The position numbers and the translations under genes are program-made. Under the pieces are notes generated by a model. The model worked only from the letters and a program-made list of their open reading frames with translations, was not told the DNA's origin and did no database searches. A stretch of 51,897 nt of DNA. Source: JBBREP01 sp036501845. Its GTDB lineage: Bacteria > Actinomycetota > Acidimicrobiia > IMCC26256 > PALSA-610. The stretch's first letter is position 1; each line of letters begins with the position of its first letter. This document shows, one piece after another, positions 39,806 to 48,577 of the stretch. Where the stretch lies: NCBI GenBank assembly GCA_036501845.1, contig DASXZO010000062.1:1-51897 (forward strand). The letters are read 5' to 3'.

Positions 39806-40690
39806 GTGCACGCGCTACTCCCCGACGTGGCCTCCCTCTGGGACCCGACGATCCTCGGCATCCTCACGGTGCTGTCGGGCGTCGTGCTCTTCATGGGTTC
39901 GACCTACCTGCTGTTGTCGACGAACGTCGGTGCGCGCCTCGGCTTCATGATCGCGTTCGCGGCGTTCACCGGGATCATGACGCTCCTGTCCACGCTGTGG
40001 CTCACCACGCAGACACCGCTCAACAGCCCGAAGGGCCGCGTGGCCGTGTGGCACACGATCGGCTGCCCGAAGGAAGACCCCACCTGCGCGCTCGTGCCGA
40101 CGCTCGCCGACTCGCCGGTGAACGAGATCGCCAAGATCGCCAACGAGCCGAATGCCCAGCCGACCGCCGAGGCCAACTACCAGAGCCTCCGGCCGGCGAT
40201 CGACGCGTCACTCGTGATCGCCACACCGGTTCCCGGTACCACCACTCCGGCGCAGCCGTACGCCGGGATCCACTCGTACACACAGTCGGCCCAGGTGCTC
40301 ACCCAGGCGCCGGTCGACGCGAGCGGCGTCCCCAACAAGAACGGCCACGAGACGCTGCGCGAGTACATCGTGGGCGGCGATGCGCCGTGGCTGATCTTCC
40401 ACCGTCCGAAGTACGCCGCGGTCGAGATGTGCCAGAAGCTGCCGCAACCGAGCGACACGTTCTATCCCGGCGGGCTGAACCCGAACATCAAACCAACCGC
40501 GCCGGGCTGTGATCCGAGCGTTCCGCACTTCTGGATGATCCTCCAGTACGACTACGGATCGATTCGCCTGCCACCAGCGATGTACCTCCTCACCTTCCTC
40601 TCGTTGTTCCTCGTGTCGCTGTACGCGTTGCACACCAAGGAACTGGCACAACGCCGGGAAGCCAAGAGCACAGCCATCGCGGCCACGTGA
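39806..40690 (+). CDS. membrane protein of the bc operon, unknown
   Basis: 294 residues from GTG 39806, nine bases after GGAG. Two N-terminal membrane helices (ILGILTVLSGVVLFMGSTYL and GFMIAFAAFTGIMTLLSTLW), an exported domain of about 190 residues with three scattered Cys and Pro/Thr-rich stretches (ATPVPGTTTPAQPYAGIHSY), and one C-terminal helix (AMYLLTFLSLFLVSLYALHT). No cofactor motif. It lies 12 bases after the cytochrome c gene and belongs to the same operon. Not recognised; an accessory subunit of the respiratory complex is likely. Confidence 0.85.
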   Translation: MHALLPDVASLWDPTILGILTVLSGVVLFMGSTYLLLSTNVGARLGFMIAFAAFTGIMTLLSTLWLTTQTPLNSPKGRVAVWHTIGCPKEDPTCALVPTLADSPVNEIAKIANEPNAQPTAEANYQSLRPAIDASLVIATPVPGTTTPAQPYAGIHSYTQSAQVLTQAPVDASGVPNKNGHETLREYIVGGDAPWLIFHRPKYAAVEMCQKLPQPSDTFYPGGLNPNIKPTAPGCDPSVPHFWMILQYDYGSIRLPPAMYLLTFLSLFLVSLYALHTKELAQRREAKSTAIAAT

Positions 40691-40707
40691 GCGCGAAGGG
40701 AGTGGCA

Positions 40708-40947
40708 ATGAGCAAACTGCGCTTCGTGCGCCTGCCGTCGATGATCGCGGCGGTCGGGCTCTACGTGCTCGCGGTCACCGCGCTGCCGGCCGGCGCGCTC
40801 GCACCGCAGCCGATCGACGCGTCGGAACAGGGTCCGCTGGCCTTCGTGGCCATGACGGTGATGATCGTGCTGTTCGTGTGCTCGCTCTTCTACATGGACC
40901 GCATCCGCCAGCGCCACGAAGACCGCCAGCCCCCGCCCCGCGAATAG
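40708..40947 (+). CDS. small two-span membrane protein, last gene of the bc operon
   Basis: 79 residues from ATG 40708, with AAGGGAG upstream. Two hydrophobic segments (MIAAVGLYVLAVTALPAGAL and LAFVAMTVMIVLFVCSLFYM) and a charged C-terminal tail (DRIRQRHEDRQPPPRE). No motif. Only five bases separate its stop from that of hemL on the opposite strand, so the two operons meet tail to tail. Confidence 0.8.
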   Translation: MSKLRFVRLPSMIAAVGLYVLAVTALPAGALAPQPIDASEQGPLAFVAMTVMIVLFVCSLFYMDRIRQRHEDRQPPPRE

Positions 40948-40952
40948 GGGAG

Positions 40953-42209
40953 TTATTCGGGGGAGAGCGTGGCGTCGACGATTGCGTCGATCGACGACTG
41001 GTCGTGCGCCAGGCCTGGGAACATCGTCTCGTAGCCGCTCGGCGCGACGAACACGCCGTGGTCGAGCAGGTGGTGGAACCAGCGCGCGTACATCGCGTGG
41101 TCGGCGCGCTGCGCCGCGGCGTAGTCGGTGATGGGGTCGGCATTGAAGCTCACGCCCACGAGCGTCGCGGCCCGGGTGACCTGCGCGGCCACTCCGATCT
41201 TGTCGAACGCGGTGGCGAGCGCGCCGGCGAGCGCCGTCGCGGTGTATTCGAGGCGTGTGTAGGCGGCGGCATCGAGCAGCTCGAGCGTGGCCAGCCCCGC
41301 CGCCGTCGCCAGCGGGTTTCCCGACAGCGTGCCGGCTTGGTACACCGCGCCCAGGGGCGCGAGCTGTTCCATCAACACGCGCGGCCCGCCGATCGCGGCG
41401 AGTGGGAGGCCGCCGCCGATCACCTTGCCCATGATCGTGAGATCGGGTGTGATGCCGAAGCGCTCTTGCGCGCCGCCCCGCGCCACGCGAAAGCCGGTGA
41501 TCACCTCGTCGAACACGCACACCGCGCCGTAGCGCGAGCAGTTGGTGCGGATCGCTTCGAGGAACTGCGGCGCCGGCGGCACCACGCCCATGTTCGCGGC
41601 GATCGGTTCCACGAGCACCGCAGCGATGGTGGAACCGCGCTCCGCGAAGCACGCGTCGAGCGCGGCGATGTCGTTGTACGGGAGCACGATCGTGTCGCCC
41701 ACCGTGCCCTGGGTGACGCCGGCCGAGCCGGGCAATCCGAACGTGGCCAGACCTGACCCGGCCGCCACGAGCAGCGAGTCGAGATGGCCGTGGTAGCAGC
41801 CGGCGAACTTGATGATGAGCGAGCGACCAGTGGCGCCGCGCGCCAGTCGCACCGCCGTCATCGACGCCTCGGTGCCCGACGACACGAGTCGCACCTGCTC
41901 GACCGATGCGACGCGGTCACAGATGGCCTCGGCGAGCTCGACCTCGCCGGGCGTGGGCGTGCCGTACGACGTGCCGCGCGCCGCGGCGCGCTGCACGGCG
42001 TCCACCACGGCCGGGTGCGCGTGGCCGTGGATGATCGCGCCCCACGACTGCACCCAGTCGAGATAGCGCTTGGCGTCGGTGTCCTCGAGGTACGCACCTT
42101 CGGCACGCGCGGTGAAGAAGGGCTCGCCGCCGACCGCGCCGAACGCGCGCACCGGTGAGTCGACGCCACCCGGGATCACCCGCTGCGCGCGATCGAACCA
42201 CGCGCTCAC
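40953..42209 (-). CDS. hemL: glutamate-1-semialdehyde 2,1-aminomutase
   Basis: 418 residues. Converts glutamate-1-semialdehyde to 5-aminolevulinate with PLP in the C5 route to haem. Marks: RVIPGGVDSPVRAFGAVGGE, YLDWVQSWGAIIHGHAHPAV, VSSGTEASMTAVRLARGATG, FDEVITGFRVARGGAQERFG and the active Lys in TIMGKVIGGGLPLAAIGG. Last gene of the rex-hem operon, seven bases after hemB. Confidence 0.97.
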   Translation of the reverse strand: MSAWFDRAQRVIPGGVDSPVRAFGAVGGEPFFTARAEGAYLEDTDAKRYLDWVQSWGAIIHGHAHPAVVDAVQRAAARGTSYGTPTPGEVELAEAICDRVASVEQVRLVSSGTEASMTAVRLARGATGRSLIIKFAGCYHGHLDSLLVAAGSGLATFGLPGSAGVTQGTVGDTIVLPYNDIAALDACFAERGSTIAAVLVEPIAANMGVVPPAPQFLEAIRTNCSRYGAVCVFDEVITGFRVARGGAQERFGITPDLTIMGKVIGGGLPLAAIGGPRVLMEQLAPLGAVYQAGTLSGNPLATAAGLATLELLDAAAYTRLEYTATALAGALATAFDKIGVAAQVTRAATLVGVSFNADPITDYAAAQRADHAMYARWFHHLLDHGVFVAPSGYETMFPGLAHDQSSIDAIVDATLSPE

Positions 42210-42216
42210 TGGAGAC

Positions 42217-43188
42217 TCATTGCGACTCGGCGAAGGCGCGGGCGAAGTAGGTGAGCACGAAGTCGGCGCCGGCGCGCTTGATCGCGAGGAGGTGCTCGCG
42301 CATCACCGCGTCACCGTCGATCCAGCCCCGCTCGGCCGCGGCTTGCACCATCGCGTACTCACCACTCACGTGGTATGCGGCCACCGGCACGGTGGTCTCG
42401 GCGCGGATCGCGTGGATCACGTCGAGGTACGCCAACGCCGGCTTCACCATCACCATGTCGGCGCCCTCGTCGAGATCGAGCCGCACCTCGTCGAGCGCCT
42501 CCCGCGCGTTGGCCACTTGCATCTGGTAGCTGGTGCGGTCGCCGAAACTCGGTGCGCACTCGGCCGCGTCGCGGAACGGTCCGTAGAGCGCCGAGGCGTA
42601 CTTCGCCGAGTACGCGAGGATCGCAGTGTCGGTGTGCCCGCCGCTGTCGAGTGCGCGGCGGATCGCGCCGACCTGCCCGTCCATCATCCCCGATGGCGCG
42701 ATCACGTCGGCACCCGCGGCCGCCTGGGCGAGCGCGATCGACGCGTAACGCTCCAGCGTGGCGTCGTTGTCGACTGAACCGTCGTCGCGCAGGAGCCCGC
42801 AATGACCGTGGTCGGTGTATTCGTCGAGGCAATTGTCGGCCATGAGCACCATGGCGTCGCCCACCTCGTCGCGCAGATCTCGGAGTGCGAGCTGCACGAT
42901 GCCGTGAGCGTCGTCGGCGCCCGATCCGCGTGGGTCCTTGCGCGCCGGTACGCCGAACAGCATCACCGCGGGCACGCCGAGACCGGCGAGCACGCGCACT
43001 TCCTTGCGGAGCGACGCGAGCGTGTGCTGGGCGACGCCCGGCATCGACGGCACCGGCTCGGCGTCGTCGATGCCTTCCTTCACGAACAGCGGCGCCACGA
43101 GGTCGCTCACTGACAGCGACACCTCCGCGGTGAGCCTGCGCAGCGCCTTCGTGCGCCGCAAGCGCCGCGGCCGATGTTCGGGGAACAT
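42217..43188 (-). CDS. hemB: porphobilinogen synthase (delta-aminolevulinate dehydratase)
   Basis: 323 residues. Condenses two aminolevulinates to porphobilinogen. Marks: LVAPLFVKEGIDDAEPVPSM, metal site MADNCLDEYTDHGHCGLL, first Lys in ILAYSAKYASALYGPFRDAA and Schiff-base Lys in DMVMVKPALAYLDVIHAIRA. The metal site is of the Cys type with one Asp in place of the middle Cys, as in other actinobacteria. Nine bases after the cobA/hemD gene. Confidence 0.97.
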   Translation of the reverse strand: MFPEHRPRRLRRTKALRRLTAEVSLSVSDLVAPLFVKEGIDDAEPVPSMPGVAQHTLASLRKEVRVLAGLGVPAVMLFGVPARKDPRGSGADDAHGIVQLALRDLRDEVGDAMVLMADNCLDEYTDHGHCGLLRDDGSVDNDATLERYASIALAQAAAGADVIAPSGMMDGQVGAIRRALDSGGHTDTAILAYSAKYASALYGPFRDAAECAPSFGDRTSYQMQVANAREALDEVRLDLDEGADMVMVKPALAYLDVIHAIRAETTVPVAAYHVSGEYAMVQAAAERGWIDGDAVMREHLLAIKRAGADFVLTYFARAFAESQ

Positions 43189-43197
43189 GGGAAAAGG

Positions 43198-44718
43198 CTA
43201 CTGGCGGGGGGTGGCGCTCAGAACGTCGAGCACGGCGGCAACGAGACCGTCGATGTCATGCGGATCGGCCTCGGCGTCGACCCGCAGGCCCTTGGCTCGC
43301 GCGGTCTGCGAGGTGATGGGGCCGATCGAGAGGATTGCGACCCCACCCCCGCTCGACTGCGTCTCGCGCCCCCAGGGGCTATCGGCCCGCTCGACGTGGA
43401 AGTCGCCGACGAGGTCGACGAAATGCTCGACCGTCGACGACGACGTGAACGTCACCGCGTCGACGGCGCCGGCGCGCACCGCTTCGAGATCGCCGGCCGA
43501 GGGCTGTGCCGGAACCGTGCGGTACACCGGGAGCACGTCGACCTCGTAACCGAGCGCGCCGAGACCGTCGGGCAACACGTCGCGTGCGATCTCGGCTCGG
43601 GCGAGCAGCACCCGGGCCGCGTTCGTCGTGGCGCTCGGGAAAGCGTCGAGCAGCGATTCGGCAACGAATCGCGGCGGTACGAGATCGGCGTTGATCCCGC
43701 GCGCCGCGAGCTCGCGCGCCGTGCCCGGGCCGATGCACGCGATGCGCAACCCGTGCAGGGCGCGAGCGTCGAGACCCGCGGGTGCGAGGCCGTGGTCGAA
43801 CAGATGGCGCACGCCGTTCGCCGACGTGAACACCAGCCACTGGTAATGCTCGAGCGGCGGCAACGCGATCGGGATCGCCTCGACGCGGATTGCAGGGAGC
43901 TCGATCACGTCGGCACCCAACGTCTCGAGCCGGGTGCGCAGCGCGCTCGCCTGCTCGCGAGCGCGCGTCACCACGACGCGCCGGCCGAGCAAGGGCCGGC
44001 GTTCGAACCACTCGAGCTCGAGCCCGGCAACTGCGCCCACCACGATCGCCGACGGCGATTCGATACCTGCGCCCGCCACCTCGCCGAGCGTGGTGCGAAT
44101 CGTGAAGTGTTGCGCGGTGGTGCCCCAGCGAATCGCCGCGGCCGGCGTGCCCGCCGGCAAGCCGCCGGCCTGCAGGCGTGCCGCGATGTCGGCGATGCGG
44201 CCGGCGCCCATCAGGATCACGAGTGTGCCGCCGCCGCGCGCGAGCGCCTCCCAGTTCACGTCGCTGTGGCCCTTGGCCGGATCTTCGTGGCCGGTGACGA
44301 TCGTGACGTGAGTGGCGAGCCCGCGATGGGTCACCGGGATGCCCGCGTACGCGGGCGCCGCGATCGCACTCGTGATGCCCGGTACCACCTCGAACCCCAC
44401 TCCCGCGGCCCGCAAGGCTTCGGCTTCTTCGCCGCCGCGCCCGAACACGAACGGGTCGCCGCCCTTGAGTCGCACCACGCACGCACCACTGCGGCCGTGC
44501 TCCACGAGGGTGGCGTTGATCTGATCCTGGTTCATTGCCGCGCGCCCGGGCGCCTTGCCCACGTCGACGAGCTGCGCGCCCTCGCGCGCGAGCGTCAGCA
44601 GCGATGCGGTGCCGAGACGGTCGTGCACCACGACGTCGGCGCACGCGAGCAGCTCGGCGCCGCGGCGCGTGAGCAAGCCGGGGTCGCCCGGCCCCGCGCC
44701 CACGAGGTACACGGTCAC
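43198..44718 (-). CDS. fused uroporphyrinogen-III C-methyltransferase / uroporphyrinogen-III synthase
   Basis: 506 residues from GTG 44718. The first half is SUMT (CobA): MTVYLVGAGPGDPGLLTRRG, VVRLKGGDPFVFGRGGEEAE, PGITSAIAAPAYAGIPVTHR and VTIVTGHEDP. The second half is HemD: RRVVVTRAREQASALRTRLE, YQWLVFTSANGVRHLFDHGL and the C-terminal AVTFTSSSTVEHFVDLVGDF. It makes uroporphyrinogen III and also commits some of it to sirohaem or corrinoids. The same fusion is found in the actinobacterial hemACD operon. It follows hemC by 13 bases. Confidence 0.95.
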   Translation of the reverse strand: MTVYLVGAGPGDPGLLTRRGAELLACADVVVHDRLGTASLLTLAREGAQLVDVGKAPGRAAMNQDQINATLVEHGRSGACVVRLKGGDPFVFGRGGEEAEALRAAGVGFEVVPGITSAIAAPAYAGIPVTHRGLATHVTIVTGHEDPAKGHSDVNWEALARGGGTLVILMGAGRIADIAARLQAGGLPAGTPAAAIRWGTTAQHFTIRTTLGEVAGAGIESPSAIVVGAVAGLELEWFERRPLLGRRVVVTRAREQASALRTRLETLGADVIELPAIRVEAIPIALPPLEHYQWLVFTSANGVRHLFDHGLAPAGLDARALHGLRIACIGPGTARELAARGINADLVPPRFVAESLLDAFPSATTNAARVLLARAEIARDVLPDGLGALGYEVDVLPVYRTVPAQPSAGDLEAVRAGAVDAVTFTSSSTVEHFVDLVGDFHVERADSPWGRETQSSGGGVAILSIGPITSQTARAKGLRVDAEADPHDIDGLVAAVLDVLSATPRQ

Positions 44719-44731
44719 GTCGAGCCCCGCG

Positions 44732-45628
44732 TCACGTCGCACTCTGTGCGGCGTCGCGCCCGACGGTCTCGGGATCGGTGCCTTCCACGCGCACCCGGCG
44801 CGCCGGTGCACCCACTCCGTCGAACTGCTCGGCGACGAGCACGATCTTGCTGCCCTCCACCACCGCGTGCGCCGCGACCGGCAGATCACATCCTCCGCCC
44901 ACTGCCGCGAGGAACGCGCGCTCGGCAGTGACGCAACGATGCGACGCGGGGTGATCGATCGCCGCGAGCGCGACCCGCGTCGCGTCGTCGTCGGCCCGGC
45001 ACTCGATGGCCAGCGCGCCCTGGGCGATCTGCGGCACCATCGTGTCGATGGCGATGATCTCGGCGATTGCGTCGGTGCGCTCGAGTCGTTGCAACGCGGC
45101 GACTGCCATCACGATCGCGTCGTAGTGCCGCTCGGGCCCGAGCACGCGCTCGAGGCGAGTTTCGATGTTGCCGCGCAACTCGGCGAACACGAGATCGGGC
45201 CGCAGCGCGGCCAGCTGCGCACGGCGGCGCACCGAGCCTGTGCCCACTGTGCCGCCGTGTGGAATCTCGTCGAGGCGCGCGCCCACGAGCGCGTCGCGCG
45301 CGTCGCCGCGCTCGGGCACGCACGCGAGCAGCAAGCCTGCAGGCGTGTCGGACGGGAGGTCCTTGGCGCTGTGCACGGCGATGTCGGCGCGGCCGTCGAG
45401 CACCGCCTGCTGTACCTCTTTCACGAACACACCGGTGCCACCGAGGGCGTGGATCGGCACGTCGCGCTGCACGTCACCGGTGGTCGACACCACCACGAGC
45501 TCGGGCTCGATGCCCAACCCGTCGGCGTGCGCGTCGCGGAGCAGTTGACCGACATGTTCGGCCTGCCACCGCGCCAGCCGGCTGCCACGCGTGGCGATAC
45601 GTATTGATGCAGCGACGCCCGACGACAC
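44732..45628 (-). CDS. hemC: porphobilinogen deaminase (hydroxymethylbilane synthase)
   Basis: 298 residues from GTG 45628. Polymerises four porphobilinogens on a dipyrromethane cofactor. Marks: IRIATRGSRLARWQAEHVGQ, GVFVKEVQQAVLDGRADIAV, HSAKDLPSD, VGTGSVRRRAQLAALRPDLV and the cofactor Cys region FLAAVGGGCDLPVAAHAV. Eighteen bases after hemA. Confidence 0.96.
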   Translation of the reverse strand: MSSGVAASIRIATRGSRLARWQAEHVGQLLRDAHADGLGIEPELVVVSTTGDVQRDVPIHALGGTGVFVKEVQQAVLDGRADIAVHSAKDLPSDTPAGLLLACVPERGDARDALVGARLDEIPHGGTVGTGSVRRRAQLAALRPDLVFAELRGNIETRLERVLGPERHYDAIVMAVAALQRLERTDAIAEIIAIDTMVPQIAQGALAIECRADDDATRVALAAIDHPASHRCVTAERAFLAAVGGGCDLPVAAHAVVEGSKIVLVAEQFDGVGAPARRVRVEGTDPETVGRDAAQSAT

Positions 45629-45646
45629 GATGCGATGCGCCGCGGG

Positions 45647-46930
45647 TCAGCTGTCGCGATCGGACTGCGTGTCGAGATCGAACAGCGTGGTGAGCGAGTC
45701 GGCGAGCAGTTCGCCGCGCTCGGTGCCCGCGGCCTGCTTCACCTGCACCGTCGGATCGTGCAGCAGCTTGTTGGTGACGCCCTTGGTGATCGACTCGATG
45801 AGCGCAACGGTCTCGGCGTCGAGCGTGGCCAGCTTGGCCCGGTGGCGGTCGAGCTCGGCGGTGCGCACCTCGTCGGCGCGGCGGCGCAGCGCGGTGACCA
45901 GCGGTGCGACAAGTCGCTCGGCGCGCTCGTCGCGGAAGCGCTCCACTTGGGCTGCGAGGATCTCGCGCGCCTTGCCGATCTCGGCCCGCCGCCGTTCGGT
46001 GGAACGCTGCGCGTAGCCCTTGAGGTCGTCGAGGTCGAGCAGGCGCACGCCAGGGATCTCGCCGACGCCCGCGTCGACATCGCGCGGCATGCCCACGTCG
46101 ACGACCATGAGCGGTCGGTCGGAGCGCGCGGCCATGGTGCGCTCGACGGTTTCGCGGTCGAGGATGATGTCGGTGGCGCCCGTGGACGCGAGCACCACAT
46201 CGGCGCCGACGAGCTCGGTGTCGAGATCGTCGAACGTGCCGACGCGACCCGCCACGCGCGTCGCGAGTGCTTCGCCGCGTTCGGCGGTGCGGTTCACCAC
46301 GCAGATGTCGTCGACGCCGCGCGCCGCGATCGCCACGGTCATGCCTTCGCCCATCTCGCCCGCGCCGATCACGAGCACGCGGCAACCTTCGAAGCCGCCG
46401 AGGTGCTCGGCCGCCACGGCGACCGCGGCCGACGACACCGACACGGGGTGGCGGCCGATCTCGGTCTCGGTGCGCACACGCTTGCCCACCTCGACGGCCT
46501 GGCGGAACACCCGCCCGAGCAGTGTGGCGCTCACCTTCTCGGCGTGCGCGGCCTGCCATGCCTCGCGCACCTGCCCGAGGATCTCCGACTCGCCCACGAT
46601 CATCGAGTCGAGTCCTGCGGCCACGCCGAAGAGGTGCGACACCGCGGCTTCGTCGTAATAGCTGTAGAGGTGGTCGTTGAACTCGTCGGGCGCCGCACCC
46701 GAGTACTCCGACAGGAACTCCACCACGTCGCCGACCGCGGCGTGGAAGCGCGAGCAGTAGGCGTAGATCTCGGTGCGGTTGCACGTGGAGAGCACCGCGA
46801 CCTCGAGCAGGTGTTCACGTGAGGCGAGGTCGTGCAGCACCTTGGTGAGGCGCGACTCGGGCACGGCCATGCGTTCCAACAGGCCCACCGGCACGGTGCG
46901 GTGGTTGAGGCCCACGACGATCACAGACAC
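45647..46930 (-). CDS. hemA: glutamyl-tRNA reductase
   Basis: 427 residues from GTG 46930, overlapping the end of sirC by ten bases. Reduces glutamyl-tRNA to glutamate-1-semialdehyde, the first step of the C5 route. Marks: VIVVGLNHRTVPVGLLERMA, catalytic Cys in VLSTCNRTEIYAYCSRFHAA, LDSMIVGESEILGQVREAWQ, VLVIGAGEMGEGMTVAIAAR and DVGMPRDVDAGVGEIPGVRL, then the C-terminal dimerisation helices. Confidence 0.97.
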   Translation of the reverse strand: MSVIVVGLNHRTVPVGLLERMAVPESRLTKVLHDLASREHLLEVAVLSTCNRTEIYAYCSRFHAAVGDVVEFLSEYSGAAPDEFNDHLYSYYDEAAVSHLFGVAAGLDSMIVGESEILGQVREAWQAAHAEKVSATLLGRVFRQAVEVGKRVRTETEIGRHPVSVSSAAVAVAAEHLGGFEGCRVLVIGAGEMGEGMTVAIAARGVDDICVVNRTAERGEALATRVAGRVGTFDDLDTELVGADVVLASTGATDIILDRETVERTMAARSDRPLMVVDVGMPRDVDAGVGEIPGVRLLDLDDLKGYAQRSTERRRAEIGKAREILAAQVERFRDERAERLVAPLVTALRRRADEVRTAELDRHRAKLATLDAETVALIESITKGVTNKLLHDPTVQVKQAAGTERGELLADSLTTLFDLDTQSDRDS

Positions 46931-47571
46931 GAGCGCAACAACTCCTTGGCTTCGTCGAGCCGGCCGTCACGGACGAGCTCCACCATGCCGGATTGCAACG
47001 CCAACTGCCAATCGGCATCTTCCGTGGAGCGACCGTCGGCGCGCATCTCTTCGCGGGCCTCCGACAGCAGATCCAGTAGCGCGCCGACGTCGTCGCCCAG
47101 CTCGGCTTCGATCCGGCCGCGCAACCACTTGGCGAGAGCCGGCGAACGCCCACCGGTGCCGATCGCCACCACCACGTCGGAGCGGCGCAACACCGAGAGC
47201 AGTGTGAACGAGCAGTTCGCTGGGTCGTCGGCACTGTTGCACCAGATACGTCGGGCCTCGGCGGCGTCGTGCACCGCGGCGTTGACTGCCGCGTCGTCGG
47301 TGGCCGTCACCGCGAGCCACGCATCGTCGAGATCGGCGGGCGTGAACGGCCGCCGGGTCGCCGACACGGTGCCCTCGGCCCGCCACGCCTCGACCTCGGC
47401 ACCGAACTGCGGTGCCACCACGTGCACCTCGGCGTCGAGCGCGAGCAGCGACGCGATCTTGCGGGCGGCGATCCGTCCCGCACCCACCACCACGACCCGC
47501 CGGCCTGCCACCAGCAGGTTCACCGGCCAGCCCCGCAGGTCCGGCCGTCCCGGGTCCGGGCCAGGCGTCAC
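46921..47571 (-). CDS. precorrin-2 dehydrogenase/sirohydrochlorin ferrochelatase (CysG N-terminal type)
   Basis: 216 residues from GTG 47571, overlapping the rex stop by four bases (GTGA). NAD-dependent enzyme of sirohaem synthesis: LLVAGRRVVVVGAGRIAARK, LDDAWLAVTATDDAAVNAAV, IWCNSADDPANCSFTLLSVL and VVAIGTGGRSPALAKWLRGR. Only the CysG N-terminal part is present; the methyltransferase lies in the cobA/hemD fusion downstream. Such a gene between rex and hemA occurs in other actinobacteria. Confidence 0.93.
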   Translation of the reverse strand: MTPGPDPGRPDLRGWPVNLLVAGRRVVVVGAGRIAARKIASLLALDAEVHVVAPQFGAEVEAWRAEGTVSATRRPFTPADLDDAWLAVTATDDAAVNAAVHDAAEARRIWCNSADDPANCSFTLLSVLRRSDVVVAIGTGGRSPALAKWLRGRIEAELGDDVGALLDLLSEAREEMRADGRSTEDADWQLALQSGMVELVRDGRLDEAKELLRSCL

Positions 47572-48272
47572 GCGCGGGCGTCCCCCGCGAGGGCGTGCGT
47601 CGGCGGTTGCCCCGATGCGGGCGCGACTTGCGCGCCGAGGCCGCGCAGTTGGTAGAAGCTCAAGATCTGCAGCTCGGTCGCCAGGTCGACCTTGCGCATC
47701 GACACGTCGTCGGCCACGGTGATCACCGCCGGTGCGAAGTTGAGGATCGAGCGTACGCCCGCGTCGGTGAGCAGGTCGGCCACGTGCTGGGCCTCGCCGG
47801 CCGGCGTGGCGATGATCCCGATCGACACCGAGCGGTCGGCCACCACCTGGCGGAGCTGGTCGATCGACTCGATCGTGAGCTCGCCGATGGGTTGGCCGAT
47901 GCGTTCGGGCGCCACGTCGAGCAGGCCCACGATGCGAAAGCCCCGGGCGCCGAAGCCGCGGTAGTTGGCGAGCGCGGCGCCGAGGTTGCCGACGCCCACG
48001 ATGATGCACGGCCAGTCCTGGGTGAGCCCGAGCTCGCGGCTGATCTCGTGCAGGAGGTACTCGACGTCGTAGCCCACGCCGCGGGTGCCGTAGGAGCCGA
48101 GGTAGGAGAGGTCCTTGCGGACCTTGGCGGCGTTGACGCCGGCCAGCTCGGCCAGGCGGTCCGAGGAGATGGTGGCGAGCTGCTGCTCAGCGCATTCCAG
48201 GAGTGCCCGGTAGTAGCCAGGGAGGCGGGCGACGGTCGCTTCGGGGATTCGACGCCCTCCGTTTGGGCTCAC
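47568..48272 (-). CDS. rex: redox-sensing transcriptional repressor Rex
   Basis: 234 residues from GTG 48272, six bases after GGGAG (TTG 48275 is adjacent). Senses the NADH/NAD ratio. N-terminal winged helix: IPEATVARLPGYYRALLECA, TISSDRLAELAGVNAAKVRK, DLSYLGSYGTRGVGYDVEYL. Rossmann domain: IIVGVGNLGAALANYRGFGA, GLLDVAPERIGQPIGELTIE, GIIATPAGEAQHVADLL. In Streptomyces, Rex represses its own rex-hemACD operon when NADH is low; the layout here is the same, and a partial operator lies upstream. Confidence 0.95.
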   Translation of the reverse strand: MSPNGGRRIPEATVARLPGYYRALLECAEQQLATISSDRLAELAGVNAAKVRKDLSYLGSYGTRGVGYDVEYLLHEISRELGLTQDWPCIIVGVGNLGAALANYRGFGARGFRIVGLLDVAPERIGQPIGELTIESIDQLRQVVADRSVSIGIIATPAGEAQHVADLLTDAGVRSILNFAPAVITVADDVSMRKVDLATELQILSFYQLRGLGAQVAPASGQPPTHALAGDARA

Positions 48273-48275
48273 CAA

Positions 48276-48577
48276 ACGCTCCCTCGTGTTGCTTCCCGGC
48301 CGGTGCTTCCTGTTGGTGATTTCGAGGGTACCGACCTCGTGAACGTTTTCCCGAAGTGGGCGGACACTTCTTCTTTGATTTCACTGCGTGACCGCCGAAC
48401 CACGCTGCGAAGGATTACAGGGCTGCAGTAACCGCGGGCAGTACCGAGCGGTGATGGTCGCCGCGGCGCTCCCTTCGTACGGTTTGCGCGAGTTCCAGAT
48501 GATGTGTGAGTGTTGAGGAAATACACAACTTCTGTGGCTTGAGTTGCGAGTGTGGACACGGCGGGAGGGGCACGGGC
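48276..48577. other. 302-base gap between rex and the first LuxR gene
   Basis: Holds the rex promoter region with a Rex-operator-like site at 48338-48353, and on the right the promoter region of the LuxR array, where GTGTTGAGGAAATACACAAC (48512-48531) forms a short imperfect palindrome. No gene seen. Confidence 0.5.
48338..48353. promoter_or_regulatory. candidate Rex operator upstream of rex
   Basis: CGTGAACGTTTTCCCG matches the Streptomyces Rex operator TGTGAACGCGTTCACA at 11 of 16 positions, with the left half site GTGAACG complete and the right half site weak. It lies 66 bases before the rex start. Confidence 0.45.
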
